Below the pieces are notes generated by a model, which saw only the letters and a list, made by a program, of their open reading frames with translations, had not been told where the DNA came from and did not search any database. A stretch of 64,000 bases of DNA, from assembly GCA_016800925.1 (NCBI GenBank), contig JABCPU010000313.1, forward strand, positions 1-64,000. Direction: 5' to 3'. This document shows, in pieces, positions 1 to 11,250 of the stretch (the first letter of the stretch is position 1; each line of letters starts with the position of its first letter). Origin of the DNA: Suillus spraguei. Its lineage: Eukaryota; Basidiomycota; Agaricomycetes; Boletales; Suillaceae. A program made the translations under genes and the position numbers.

Positions 1-28
1 AGTATAACTCACCAGACGAATCATCAAC

Positions 29-814
29 ATGGCGACCAAAGAATTTGAATACAAGATCGGCCAGCCAAAAGCTTTGATGGAGATCGCGATAACTCTCGCG
101 AGTTTATCCAGTCGTGCAACTTGCACTTTGACATCAATGAAAAGCTTTACACCGACAAGCAGAAGATCATCTTTCATAACATCCTTCATGACCGAAAAAT
201 GCCAAATCTGGAAAGGAACAATTCCTTGACCATGCCAATCAACCGACACCTGGACAAAAAGTTGGTTATGGGACAATGGTGGATTTTATGAAAAGCTTCA
301 AAGAAGCCTTCGACCAGTGGATACCAAAGGAACCGCACTCGAAACTCAGGACCAAACAAGGAACTGGAGATCTTCACACCTATATCGCTGATTTCGAGGC
401 ACTTGCAGCCAAGGCTCATATCACCGATAATGCAACAAAGATCCAATTCTTCCAAGATGGCCTGAATTGGGGTATCCTTACAAAGCTTTTCGCACTAGGA
501 GATGTCTCAGAAGTATTCGAGACGTTGTGCTGCAATGCGTTTCCATTGACAACCCTCATCGCTTCAAGCCATGAGGACACGTCATGCTCCACAACAGAAG
601 AAGAAGAACTATGGAAACACATTACATCCAACGTGATTCCAACGCAATGGTCGTAGATCGAATCTCCGATATGGAGAGATCCGAATGCATGAAGAAGGGA
701 CAATGCTTCGGATGCAAGAAGACAGGACACGCATTCATAATTGTCCTGACAGAAAGAAGAAGACCCCGCTCCGACAAACCGAAGTCAAAGAAGAAGAAGA
801 CGAAGAAACTGTGA
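29..814 (+). pseudogene. Retrotransposon gag with CCHC zinc knuckle, frameshifted
   Basis: Three overlapping frames together resemble a Ty3/gypsy capsid protein. The best stretch (276-560) has the helical pattern of the retrotransposon gag domain, with residues such as LHTYIADFEALAAKA. Near 700-760 a zinc knuckle begins as CFGCKKTGHA, the CX2CX4H part of a CCHC motif. The final cysteine lies in a shifted frame, followed by a lysine/arginine-rich tail. The first ORF runs out of frame after about 66 codons. Gag would coat the element RNA inside virus-like particles. This copy is clearly broken. Confidence 0.75.
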
Positions 815-959
815 GGCGGATTGTTGAGGATTTTTGACTTGGAGAAACAAAGATTCGACGTATGTTTCTCCCAATGTATTACTAAGACTTGTACGTGCTG
901 TAGGTGAAAGAAAAGAACTTCGTGTCCCTATCACCCTTCACTCGCGTACTCGCTTAAAT

Positions 960-1423
960 CCGTCGACACCACCGCTGTCATTGATTCAGGAGCAGCAGGA
1001 ACATTCATTTCTGAAGAGTTTGTGAAACTCCATCAAATCACACGACGAAAACTCAAAACACCATTTCGAGTTACTACGGCAGATGGAACTCTTATCAAAG
1101 GAGGACCGATCACACACTACTGTCTCCTAGTGGTCAAAATTGATGAACGAACCATGTATGGAAAATTCAATATCACCAAACTAGGAAGAAGAGATCAAAT
1201 CCTTCTGGGAATCCCATGGTTACGAGCAATGAACCCAAGTATAGATTGGGCTGCTGAAACACTTGTCCTTCCTCGAAGGCAAAATCGGATGAAATTGAAA
1301 TTGATTGGATACGGATCGAAAGAACGGGTTGCCTCAACTCTTCAATCATCATTCCAAATGGCAACATTCCAGACTTCCGAAATCCCTCGTAACCCCTTTC
1401 GTTCCCGAAGATCCGAAACTTGA
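960..1423 (+). pseudogene. Retropepsin-like aspartic protease of the gypsy element
   Basis: At about 975-1000 one frame reads AVIDSGAAGTFIS, the D-S-G catalytic triad and flap-proximal context of a retroviral-type aspartic protease. It continues without a break through FVKLHQITRRK into the region at 1022-1423, where ILLGIPWLRAMNP matches the conserved C-terminal ILG-WL motif of these proteases. The enzyme would cut the Gag-Pol polyprotein. The frame upstream and the link to RT downstream are both interrupted. Confidence 0.75.
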
Positions 1424-1847
1424 AGAAGTACAAATGCCATGTACTAAGACCCACTCCCGTGTACAACTGCCACGAGCAGTATCACCGATTCCCCGCGCAG
1501 AAAAGCGCAAGAATGAATCTGAACCCGAGCATCGGGCGGACAAGAACCTATTGAGCAACGGCCAATAGAAGAACAGAAGCATGGAAAAGAAAAGCAGAAG
1601 AAAGATCCCGGACGAGATACCAACGTACCGAAATTATCCAAGTTCTATGTTCCCCCGAAAACTCTTCAGCTTCAATTGAAGAAATCCCCGATGAAGAAGA
1701 ACCCGTGCCCTCGTTGATCCCAACAGAGGATGATGACCAATTCAATACCATGCAAGATGTCTGGCATGCACCAGAAGTCGTGAAATTTCCTCTTATGAAC
1801 TAGGAGATGGAGAATTTCTTGTAGAATATGATACTGATGGAGTTAGC

Positions 1848-4689
1848 ATGAGAATCATAGAAGAAGTCTCCATGGACACACCCCTAACACATGATGGAAC
1901 TTCTCGACTCGAACGACTCCCCAATTACTCCACAACTCCTCTTTCCCCTCCAAAATACAGTAACAAAGCTCAGGAATTCGCCACAGATGAAAAAGAGAAA
2001 AAGAAGAAATCCTTCGAAGAATTGGTCCCAGACTATTTGCACGACTTTGCAGATGTCTTTGCTAAGGATGGGTTGAACAAATTACCTCCCGAACGCCCTG
2101 GTATAGATCATCGGATTGACACTAAACCCAGTTTTATCCCCCGCACGTCTAAGGTTTACCCGTTATCGGAAAAAGAACGCGCCGCCGTCAAACGTTTATT
2201 GATGAAAACGTTGCGAAAGGTTTTATCTCAGAATCGAAGTCACCCCAAGCTAGTGGCTTCTTCTTTGTGGGAAAGAAAAGTGGAGAATTGCGTCCCTGTC
2301 AAGATTACCGCTACATCAATGATTGGACAGTCAAGAAACCATACCCACTTCCCCTTCCCATCTCCCTCGTCGCACAACTTCACAACGCACAGTTCTTTAC
2401 GAAAATGGATATTCGGTCTGGTTATAACAATATTCGCATCCATCCCGATGATCGCTGGAAAGCTGCTTTTACTACGGAATTCGGTCTTTTGAACCAAACG
2501 TCATGTTCTTTGGCCTTTGTAACTCCCCAGCAACTTTCCAGGCATACATGAATTGCACCTTCCAACAGGAAATCAATGAAGGATGGATGGTATCTATATG
2601 GACGATATCCTGATTTTCTCTACAACTATGGAAGAACACCGTGAAAGAACTAGACGGGTTTTGATGAAGATACGAAAAGAACATCTGTTCCTGAAACCGG
2701 AGAAATGCACGTTTGATGCAGAAGAAGTGGAATACCTCGGGATGATAATTCGCCCCGGACAAGTTGCAATGGACACCGCCAAAACCAAGGGAATCTCTGA
2801 ATGGCCAGTACCGAAATCTGTAAAAGATGTTCGGTCATTCCTCGGCTTTTGCAACTTCTACCGCACGTTCATTTCCCACTATTCTGACATCGCTCGACCG
2901 CTTATCGATTTAACAAAGAAAGATAAGGCCTTTGAGTGGTCAACTGAATGCATGGACACTTTCGAAGAACTGAAACGACGCTTTACATCACAACCGGTAC
3001 TCCGTAACCCAGATCCGTCCCGACAATTTGCTATTGCTACTGACGCTTCGCTCGTAGCAACTGGCGGAGTTTTCCTGCAGACTGATGAGAATGGTGTTTA
3101 TCACCCATGTGCATATCTCTCGCAGTCTTTGAACCCTGCGGAGCGCAATTACCAAATCTTTGACCGGGAACTCCTTGCCGTAATCCGGGCATTGAACGAA
3201 TGGCGTCATTATCTCGAAGGAAACTCACACCCTGTCTTGGTATTCACCGACCACAAGAACCTTCTGTACTTTAGAAGTGCACAGAAGCTTACCCGTCGCC
3301 AAGCATGTTGGCAACTAATTTTGTCTATTTATGACATTGAACTACATCATGTTGCAGGTACTAAGTTAGCAGTACCTGATGCACTATCTCGCTGGCCCGA
3401 CTACGATTCCAGTAAAGACGATAACGAAGACCAGACTCTCCTCCCTGACGCTCTATTCGTTCGTCTTATTGACACTGACTTGAAAGATGTGCTGTCATCC
3501 TCTGATCCCCTCGACGACCCTGTCTTCAAAATGGCATCTGATGCCCTTGATGGCGTGTGCCTTCCCCCTATGAAGTCAGCACTTTCTGACTGGAAGATTG
3601 AGGAGAACGTCCTCTATTTTAAGAATCGCGCCTATATTCCACCGGCGCATCGCTCTGATATCTTGAAAAGGTATCATGATCATCCTACCGCGGGCCATCC
3701 CGGTAGATTCAAAACTGAGGAACTTGTGAAAAGAGAAGCCTGGTGGCCTGCCATGGGCTCCTACATTCGGAAATATGTGGAAGGGTGCGCCCTTTGCCAG
3801 CAGATGAAAGCGGATACACATCCTGTTCGCCCACCGCTCACTCCAATCCCCTCATCTGCAACTCGACCTTTTTCCCAGGTCCTCTGTTGACCTTATCACC
3901 GACCTCCCTGTCTCTGGTGGCTTTGACAGTATCATGGTCGTGGTAGACCATGGCCTTACGAAGGGGGTGATTATTATCCCTTGTTTGAAAACCATCACTT
4001 CCGAAGGCGTTGCTAAACTATTTTTAAAACACGTCTACCGTCAATTTGGACTCCATGACAAAGTGATATCGGATCGAGGCCCGCAGTTCCTATCTCGCTT
4101 CTCTAAGGAATTTGCCCGACTTCTCAACTACGTCATCGCTCCATCCACAGCTTATCACCCGCAGACTGATGGTCAAACTGAAAGGCTAAATCAAGAACTC
4201 GAAACATATCTACGCATCTATTGCCGCAACAATCCCGAAGATTGGGTAGAACATCTACCAATCGCCGAATTTGTCCACAATCACCGAAAACATGATGCAA
4301 GGAATGCATCACCTTTCTATCTAATGATGGGATATGAACCACGCGCTATCCCTCACCTTATCCCTGACTCATCCGTTCCTGCAGCAGAAGATCGAGTACG
4401 ATCTCTGCAGAAGATAAGAGAAGAAGCAATCGCCTGTCATAATATTGCAATGCAGACAATGGCCGAACGATCCCGAGGAGATAAGTACACCCCATGGAAG
4501 ATCGGAGATAAGGTTTGGCTATCTGCCGCTAATCTTAGACTCAAACTCCCATCAAGGAAACTCGCCCCAAAGCGATACGGACCTTTCCTGATCATCGATG
4601 TCTTATCACCTATCACGTTCACACTCAAACTCCCTCCGCAATGGAAAATTCATCCCCACGTTCCACGCTTCTGTCTTATCATCCTATAG
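1848..4689 (+). pseudogene. Pol: reverse transcriptase, RNase H and integrase of the gypsy element
   Basis: RT appears in several frames. The N-terminal part is at 2030-2220, the FTKMDIRSGYNNI motif (first catalytic Asp) at about 2395-2440, and the YMDDIL active site at about 2597. RNase H follows in the long frame 2583-3890 with IATDAS, DRELLAV and FTDHKNL. An H-H-C-C zinc site (HDHPTAGHPG then CALCQQ) at 3675-3810 opens the integrase. A +1 frame change near 3886 separates it from the integrase core, which has VDLI, VISDRG and QTERLNQE as the D,D-35-E residues (3886-4200). Domain order and motifs make the assignment secure; the breaks make it non-functional. Confidence 0.9.
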
Positions 4690-4921
4690 CGAAACGGACG
4701 TACACGGCCCGAACTTCCCCGAACCACCACCTGACATCATCGAAGAAGAAGAAGAATATGAAGTAGAAGCAATCCTTTCTCACAAAGGAACCGGCACTCG
4801 CCGACGTTATCTTGTTTCCTGGAAAGGATATTCATCGGGAGATAACGAATGGCTCCCAGAAAAGAACTTGAAGAACTCCACTCGAATCTTGAATGCTTAT
4901 AAGAAGCAACACGCCCTCTGA
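4598..4921 (+). pseudogene. Chromodomain at the C-terminus of the integrase
   Basis: This frame overlaps the end of the integrase ORF in another frame and reads [14 protein letters not shown], then [20 protein letters not shown]. That is a canonical chromodomain with the aromatic cage positions (Y, W, W/E). In chromoviruses this module targets integration, often to H3K9-methylated chromatin. The stop at 4919-4921 is followed by a further ORF. The domain itself looks intact, but the +1 shift from the integrase core shows the copy has decayed. Confidence 0.88.
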
Positions 4922-6444
4922 TTATTCCCCAGTCAATCAACTCGCACTAGCACTTGATCAACTACCACCATTGGAATGTCTTTCCCCACTGCCTACATCA
5001 CTCCCGTCACCATTGCCACCAATGATTCCCGACTCTGAAGCTGAACAATATGGAACCCTTGCCGCTGAAATCGACAACTCCTCTTACATTGAAGCCGCCA
5101 TCCTCTGTGAAGGACATGCCCTCGAAATCGAAAGAATCCTTACTGAAAGAGGTGCTTTCCCTGCCCTGCTCGTTGTCAACATCATCCGTACTGCAGCCCT
5201 TATCGAAATCATTGCCAAAGACACAACAGAAATTACACTCCGTCACCGTTTCCTTCATCTTCAAAAATGTATTCGTGCTTACGCTATGCTGTTGCTTCCC
5301 AATTCTTTTAAGAATGATGTTGAGGAAGCTATTCACATCATTGCTGAACGTCGAGCAGGCGTTGCTCGACCTCCCTCTCCGCAGGAAGATACGCCACTTC
5401 CTGTTCCAGCACCCGCTTCTTCGCGCATGTATTCTAGTCTTGACGCCTTTGCTGGCTTATGCACTGCTGTCCAAGAGATCGGACAACTCACCAACTCAGT
5501 TGTCGAAACCATCCAGCAATCAGTCATTGAAACTAGAGCAGCCAGAAACCTCGTCGAAGAAGCCATCACTGATTTGCAACAAACACAAGCCGACCTCGCT
5601 TCTCCCGAACCCCATCCCCCATCGAACAACCAACCTCATCGTCTCCCATCATAGTCTCTCATGACCATCCCGCATGGCTATACAAGCCCTGTTCCGAAGA
5701 ACAGTGCAAAGCTGCAAAGAAGTTAGGAATTCCTGTCGTTGAATTAGTAACACTCGGCCCTCGACTTCGTGACCTTCAGATCCATCCTCCCATGTCTATC
5801 CCGTCCTCATTTGGTCCAATGGATCCCATCTCGCCAGTCTTAGTAAAGGACTTCGGCATCACTTCCCCTTCGTCCTCTAACGAACTTCTTGTGACTGCTG
5901 AACGAGGAACTACCCCTGACCTCCCCGCCTCTGCGTACACGCTAACTAGTAAACAACAAGCGCAGCTTTGACGCGAAAATAACCTTGCCTTAAAACGCAT
6001 GACGTGAAAGAAAGGGAAGAAGCGTGCCAGATCCACTAGTCCCTCACCTATCATTTCACCATCACCATTACGTATGTCCATCTCTAACACTGACGAAAAC
6101 ATGAAATGCCGCATCTGCGGCATCGTCGGACATCGGCAAAAGAATTGCCCTGACTATCAATGCCAAATCTGCCTTCGACACGCTCCTACCCATCTATCTC
6201 TGTATTGCCCCAGCATCATGGGGAACCCCCGTTTACGCTTACATGGAAGGACGATGGATTCTATGATGCACTGCGTAGGTGGGAACAGTATCTTATTAAC
6301 CGTCGACGACGAAAGGAAGGTCGACGGGCAAGAACTGTAGCAGAGGAGGAAGCGGCTTATATGTTAGGAGGATCTGCCGCTGACGAAGACGTCGCCAACT
6401 ATGACGACTATGATCCCGTCTATGATGACAATAGAGATGATTGA
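4893..6444 (+). pseudogene. Third ORF of the gypsy element with two zinc knuckles, function unknown
   Basis: Downstream of the chromodomain, and overlapping it by a few codons, is a 253-codon ORF (4893-5654), then in another frame about 270 further codons up to 6240 and a last shifted segment to 6444. The first part is helical, with long runs suited to a coiled coil (residues about 180-235). The second part ends in a CCHC knuckle (CRICGIVGHRQKNC) followed directly by CQICLRHAPTHLSLYC, a CX2CX6HX4C variant. An acidic tail (DDYDPVYDDNRDD) closes it. The second part has two TGA stops where CGA would restore arginine. It lies inside the LTR boundary, so it belongs to the element. I do not recognise the family. 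Confidence 0.6.
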
Positions 6445-6477
6445 AAGTCGGTGACTTTCACTGTAAAACAGGGGTAA

Positions 6478-6942
6478 TGTTACAGTTGTACGTGCCCCTA
6501 TTCATTTTCCTTTGTTTCCTTACTTGTATATCATATCACATGACTTCGACTCACATGCTCAATGCATTTATACAACACATGCCTTCCTTATTAGGATACG
6601 CAGTTACATTCTCACGGTTACTTGGTCTGTGCGCACATATTGGCCTATTTATGCACAGTGTACTTGTAGTAGATTCCCTACTTTAATCTTACTGGGTTTT
6701 ACCTGGAATCTCCTTCGCTTAGGCCTCCAACCTAAGTCGTCTCTAAGTCTAAGCACTCCTTAGTCTTAGTCTCTATTCTCGCAGATACCTCTTTGACTTG
6801 TCATTGAGGCTGAACCTTTGATCGTACTCGGAACGCGTTCCTTGTACTTTCACTTTGTCCTCTTTTGGACATTGTAAGAACTTCCCAGCAGACCGTCTGT
6901 GTCTTCTCACTGTCGCTGGTGACACCACCCCAGTTCGTAACA
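6478..6942 (+). repeat. 3' LTR of the gypsy element, 465 bp
   Basis: The boundary was set by the short inverted ends TGTTAC (6478-6483) and GTAACA (6937-6942), by the purine-rich tract just upstream, and by the end of all coding potential at 6444. The five bases after it, AGAAG, would be one half of a target duplication whose partner lies left of the window. Confidence 0.75.
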
Positions 6943-8956
6943 AGAAGTAGGTCTGGATATTATAGAAGGAGAGTATAGACTACTCTGGACAAGGTCCAGA
7001 ATAGAAACAGATGGAATAAGACTACCAACAGTAGAGTTGGAGGTGAAACAGATGATAGACAGGAAACAGACGAAGTCCGAAAAGGTTATAGGACATAGGA
7101 TCAAAGCTCCGGCCTAGGGAATGATCTCATAGGTCTGAGTCGGAAGCTTACAAGGGCCAGAGCCCAAGTGCAAGAATGGAAACAGAGTTATATAGACATA
7201 GTAACAAGATACAGAGTAGACAGAAGAATATACAGAAGTAGGAAAGCAATGATCAGACTGAGGTCTGCTGTAGTTGTACTACAAGTTTATATACTGTAAA
7301 GAGCATGCCGGAAGGTAAGTACAGATAGTCTGAGGCTATGTCTAAAGCATACGGAAACACATTAGTAAATACAGCGGAACATAAGGCTATGAACTCGGAG
7401 ATGAAACTTGTACAAAATACTTATCAAGACGGAGGCAGAGATCACCAAGAGCCGGAAGCACAGAGATACCCAAAAGCCAGAAACACAGGTATAATCTAAA
7501 AGGGGTAATGCACAGGTGTGTGGGAATAGTTTGGATATGAACTCGGATTGGATATGGACATGTATTGGATATGGGAGCCTACTGCTGTGAGGGGAAATGT
7601 CTTCTTAGATAGATGATTTATAGATAAACACCTATAAAACCAAATATCTCCACAGTCAGTGATTCAGACAAATACCAATGACTGATAATGTGGTTGTATG
7701 TGGGTGGCTGTTTATGTTCCCTAGGTTACAGTCAGCAATGAGTCACTTCTATGAGATCAGCAAACTTTAGACAATGACAAGGATTCTCAGAATAACTGAA
7801 CTCAAAAGAATAACACAGAAGTTAAATGAACTAAGAGATGGAAACAACTGGCTGAATTTCTCTCTCCAATAGGATGCAGGTGTTTCGCAACAACTGAACT
7901 GTGCTACTGCAATTTGTGAGAAGTTACAACAATCACCCTCTCAGACAAACAGGTAGAATCCCTGGTCAAGACTAATCACTACTTCAGATATCTCTAGCTT
8001 ACTATTGAACCTGCTACCAAGGAACTCACTATGCATATTAAGCAGATAGCAGGAATGGACATCCTTGGCTTTCAATACCAAGTCCCCTTTCAATAACTAG
8101 AGTCTATCAGTTAGTGAAGACCTTGGCTCAGTATCACTACTCAGATGTGAGAGATTAAGTGTCGCTATCAACCTCTGAAGTCTCTCCCACTAAGCTACTC
8201 TGGCCTTAGATGGACTAAAGAGACAACACAAATATTAGAAACACAAAGACAATAGCACCAACAAACTTTGAAAGAATGAGATAGACCAAAGATCAAAGAA
8301 AAAGAAACAAAAGAGAAAGAAACAAAAGAAACAGAAGCAAGGAAACAGACAACAGAGAGAGAAAACAGAGAGAAGAAAGATGAAAGAAACTAGAATGATT
8401 TTGTCAAAGAAAAAGATTTGTTGTCTTGCTGGTTGTCAGACACAGTGAGCTCAGGGTCTTGCTAGTTGTTGAGCACAGTGAGCTCAAGGTAGTGCTAACT
8501 CACAGAGTAAACTTCCAATCTTACTGTTGTTGACAGTGTACTGATAGAGCTGGTCACACTTCACTCTCAATTATATTTTTGAGGGGGAGAATCTCTCTCT
8601 TTTAGTGACAAAAAGGTGGGTCTTATATAGACAAAATGAGTGGCTATGCTTCCTTTTCCCACATTTTGTAGGGGTGCTAACTTACTCTAATTATTGAGTA
8701 TTGTCATAAGTTGATTTGTAATATGCTCAAGGATGTGAGAAGAAGTCATGTGAGTATCAATAGCTATGTAGAACTTGAGATCAGGTGACTATTAGTGGCT
8801 ATGCTCCATGGAATATCAGTTATGTAATATTTGAAGCATAAATTTGCACTTTTGTAGATGCATAGAAATGACACAAGTAAAACATAGTGGGTTTCAGGAG
8901 TTTCTCTGCTGGGTAACCTTATGTAATTATTTTTCTGGGGTCACCTGACATCTGTG
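6943..8956. other. Gene-free repeat-derived DNA
   Basis: No frame longer than about 65 codons with any protein character was found. The segment at about 7254-7500 is a diverged copy of the sequence at about 10330-10560 (shared blocks such as TTTATATACTGTAA, CGGAA-ATTAGT-AAT-CAGCGGA). The stretch 8270-8392 is almost free of pyrimidines on the + strand. It is probably old transposon debris into which the solo LTR at 8962 inserted. Confidence 0.6.
7254..7500 (+). repeat. Diverged non-coding repeat, copy A
   Basis: Aligns in the same orientation with 10330-10560. The common landmarks are TTTATATACTGTAA, a GGCTATGT-like block, CGGAA plus ATTAGT, CAGCGGA, and a CGGA-ATGAAAC block in the same order and with similar spacing. 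It has no coding potential. It may be the non-coding part of an LTR element, but no ends could be fixed. Confidence 0.5.
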
Positions 8957-9441
8957 GGAATTGTCACGAATTCCAAATACAAACCATTATTCTTTCCTCA
9001 ATTTCCCTAAAGTGTCTAAACCCAGCACTAAGACAAACCCTAATCCTATTGAAATTCCCATATACACTTCTATAACCAAACTTCCTGATGAAGATGAAGA
9101 GATCTTCTATGATGCTATCAGATAAAGATAAGATAAGATAGTATCACATGATCTTAGAACCTTCTAGAATATGATGTCATAACTATGTCACAACTATCAC
9201 ATTGTACGATTCTCACTTCTATTTTATGATTGGCTAGTGTTTTCAAACTCAATTTATATCTCAGTTTCAATATGTGTATATAGTTAGCTAGTTTCATTGT
9301 AGTAGTTCTTTAGTTCAAACCTCTTGTATCTACATTGTAGCAATCTAAGACGTCCTTGCTCCTCTCTTCTCTTGTGATAACCTTTGTTTGAGTCCTAGTC
9401 TCTGCCCTTGCATTAATTCATTTGTGGGTTGTGACAGGAAT
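8957..9441. mobile_element. Solo LTR (8962-9436) with perfect 5-bp target duplication
   Basis: The 475-bp sequence begins TGTCAC (8962-8967) and ends GTGACA (9431-9436), a perfect 6-bp terminal inverted repeat with TG...CA ends. It is flanked on both sides by GGAAT (8957-8961 and 9437-9441), the expected 5-bp duplication of an LTR-retrotransposon insertion. No internal sequence remains, so it is a solo LTR left by recombination between two LTRs. A TATA-like stretch lies around 9255-9285. The sequence is not the LTR at 6478-6942, so it belongs to a different family. Confidence 0.85.
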
Positions 9442-9735
9442 CTTATGAAATAGTTTCTGGGAACATACATAAACACACCCATGAAAAATGAATTAGGAAT
9501 AATAAGTGAAACTTTTGTGAACAAAAAGAAACTCTAGGTTCTGGGTCATAGATTGATTTCTGAATAGAGGAACACTAAGTTGTTTTAGTCCTGGTATTAT
9601 TTGCCAGCTGCAGTAGTGCTTAGTCAGCCATGCACCAGACCAGTTTGGTGCGTGTCACCGTATCATCAGATGACGGTGTTGCTTCCGAGCTGCTAGTAAG
9701 TCTCTGGCCAGTTCAAGCACAGAACATAACTAGAG
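9442..9735. other. Host side of the solo-LTR insertion, no gene seen
   Basis: Continues the sequence interrupted by the solo LTR. No ORF or RNA gene is supported here. Confidence 0.5.
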
Positions 9736-9842
9736 TTTTCTTTTTTTCTTAAAAATCAATTTATTGACCTTTGGGGTCAAAGACCCTATGTCAGACATAG
9801 TCTTATACACAGGAGCTTACACTTATTTATCATAAGTATGTG
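9736..9842 (-). repeat. SINE/LINE-tail-like retroposon fragment, copy 1
   Basis: Homologous to the better-preserved copy at 56137-56228. Read on the - strand it ends in an A-rich tail (the T-run at 9736-9755 on the + strand) preceded by GGGTCTTTGACCC, a 5-bp stem with 3-nt loop that the other copy keeps as GGGTCTACGACCC. A possible diverged target duplication is TAACTAGAGTT at 9728-9738 against TAACCTGGAGTT at 9843-9854. Confidence 0.55.
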
Positions 9843-9854
9843 TAACCTGGAGTT

Positions 9855-10911
9855 CATGACTATTATCGTGGTTGTAATTGCAGAGTGAATGCTTGGCATG
9901 ACTTTGTTGGAAATTTTCTAAGTTGGTTGCAATCATGTGCCTTTGTTAAGACCGTACTCAAGGGGAGAGAGATCCGAAGGGCTTTGGCCTCAGTTCGTGC
10001 ACTGTGCCCCTTTCTCGAGTAATGCCCCTTATTTCAGGGAGGAGTTTATTCGTCCAAAGACCCGGAAGGAGTTGCGTGACGGATCCGGGTGTCCGAAGGT
10101 ATCGGATATGATATGTCCGAAGGTTGTTCGGAACATAAGAAGAGGACAGAGATTAAGGCTAGCTTCGGAACGAGTTCCTAACTAGAAATTAACGGAGGTA
10201 GACCATCCAAAGATAGAGTCGGAGATATAGACTATAGGAATCAATCCTAAGTCTCGGAAGGTGACTTAAAGCGGAAAGTGGCTTAAGTCCGGAGGAAACA
10301 GAATGAGTAGAATCTAAGATGATATTCGAACTAAGGTTCTACAGAGATCTACAAGTGGTTTATATACTGTAAGTATCTAAGATGGATAATCAGCAAGTCT
10401 GGGACCGAGGGCTATGTACGAAGTGTAACGGAAGTCTATTAGTTAATGCACAGCGGATCAGTAAGCATGAATCGGAAATGAACACAGGAAACGGATCAGT
10501 AACACAGGACGGAAATATAAACAGCCGGAATACCGGAAACAGGAGGAATGACGAAAGGAGATAGACGCAGATATACACAAGGGAGTTAAGGTGCGAGAAG
10601 TGAGTACATTCAGATGGGTGGTCCGGACAGGATCTGTGGACCGGACGGATATGGAATAGATCAGATCTGATTGGATATGGTCGGATCTGAGATTAGAAGT
10701 ATGGTTTATGACAGCCTTCGAGACTCGGTTCCAATCAGTTCCAACCAAGTTGAGATATGTACCTAAGTTCTACTATTGATACCCAGTTAGGAATGGTTAA
10801 AGTTGCACAATTTGGTGATTCTAACTGAATTGTAACATAATTGTAACAAAAAACTCTTCTATTGCAACGCATTGAGACTAGGCTCATCATTGGGTCATTG
10901 AGGCCATGAAA
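9855..10911. other. Gene-poor repeat DNA up to the Tnp2 transposon
   Basis: Short open frames such as 9937-10185 carry no recognisable domain. The part 10330-10560 is copy B of the diverged repeat seen at 7254-7500. The last bases, CATGAAA at 10905-10911, directly abut the left end of the CACTA-like element. Confidence 0.5.
10330..10560 (+). repeat. Diverged non-coding repeat, copy B
   Basis: Partner of 7254-7500 in the same orientation, with shared landmarks in the same order. The two copies lie on either side of the solo LTR and SINE-like insert. This is compatible with a larger old element whose two ends they are, or with two separate insertions. Confidence 0.5.
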
Positions 10912-11250
10912 CCCAGTGAAAATTGACAATATTGAGGTAGATATGTGTAGATAGATATCTAAAAAATAAACCCCAATGAAAAATATCTACGTTCTTTGAT
11001 ATGATTCGCCAAATGAGACTTTTCGAGATGCAAAAAGAAAGACATTGAGAAAAAATTTTGACGTTTAGATACGATTCTCGCTGTGTTTAGACATATCTCT
11101 GGCCTGCAAATCTATTCATTTAGCTTGAAAAAACAGATTGATATGCGTCCAATGGGAGAAAATGAGATTATCGTAGGGTATCGCTATCATTATGGAGGTA
11201 ACCGTAGGTATCGCATCCTGCCCGCCCTGCCCACCATCCCGCCCATTGCA

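Larger units (their letters stand above)
1..6942 (+). mobile_element. Ty3/gypsy chromodomain LTR retrotransposon, degenerate, 5' LTR outside the window
   Basis: The order gag - protease - reverse transcriptase - RNase H - integrase - chromodomain is that of a Ty3/gypsy chromovirus. All parts are on the + strand and are followed by an LTR at 6478-6942. Gag starts about 29 bases into the window, so the 5' LTR must lie just left of it. The coding region is broken by frameshifts and stops, for example within gag, between protease and RT, and near 3886 between the RNase H/zinc part and the integrase core, so the copy cannot make an intact polyprotein. A purine-rich stretch directly before the LTR (6471-6477, GGGGTAA) is the likely polypurine tract. 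No intact primer binding site could be identified at the left edge. Confidence 0.93.

Noticed and set aside
5050..5664. 204-codon + strand ORF overlapping the gypsy third ORF
   Set aside because: Ser/Leu-rich shadow frame. The frame 4893-5654 has better composition and continues into the zinc-knuckle part.
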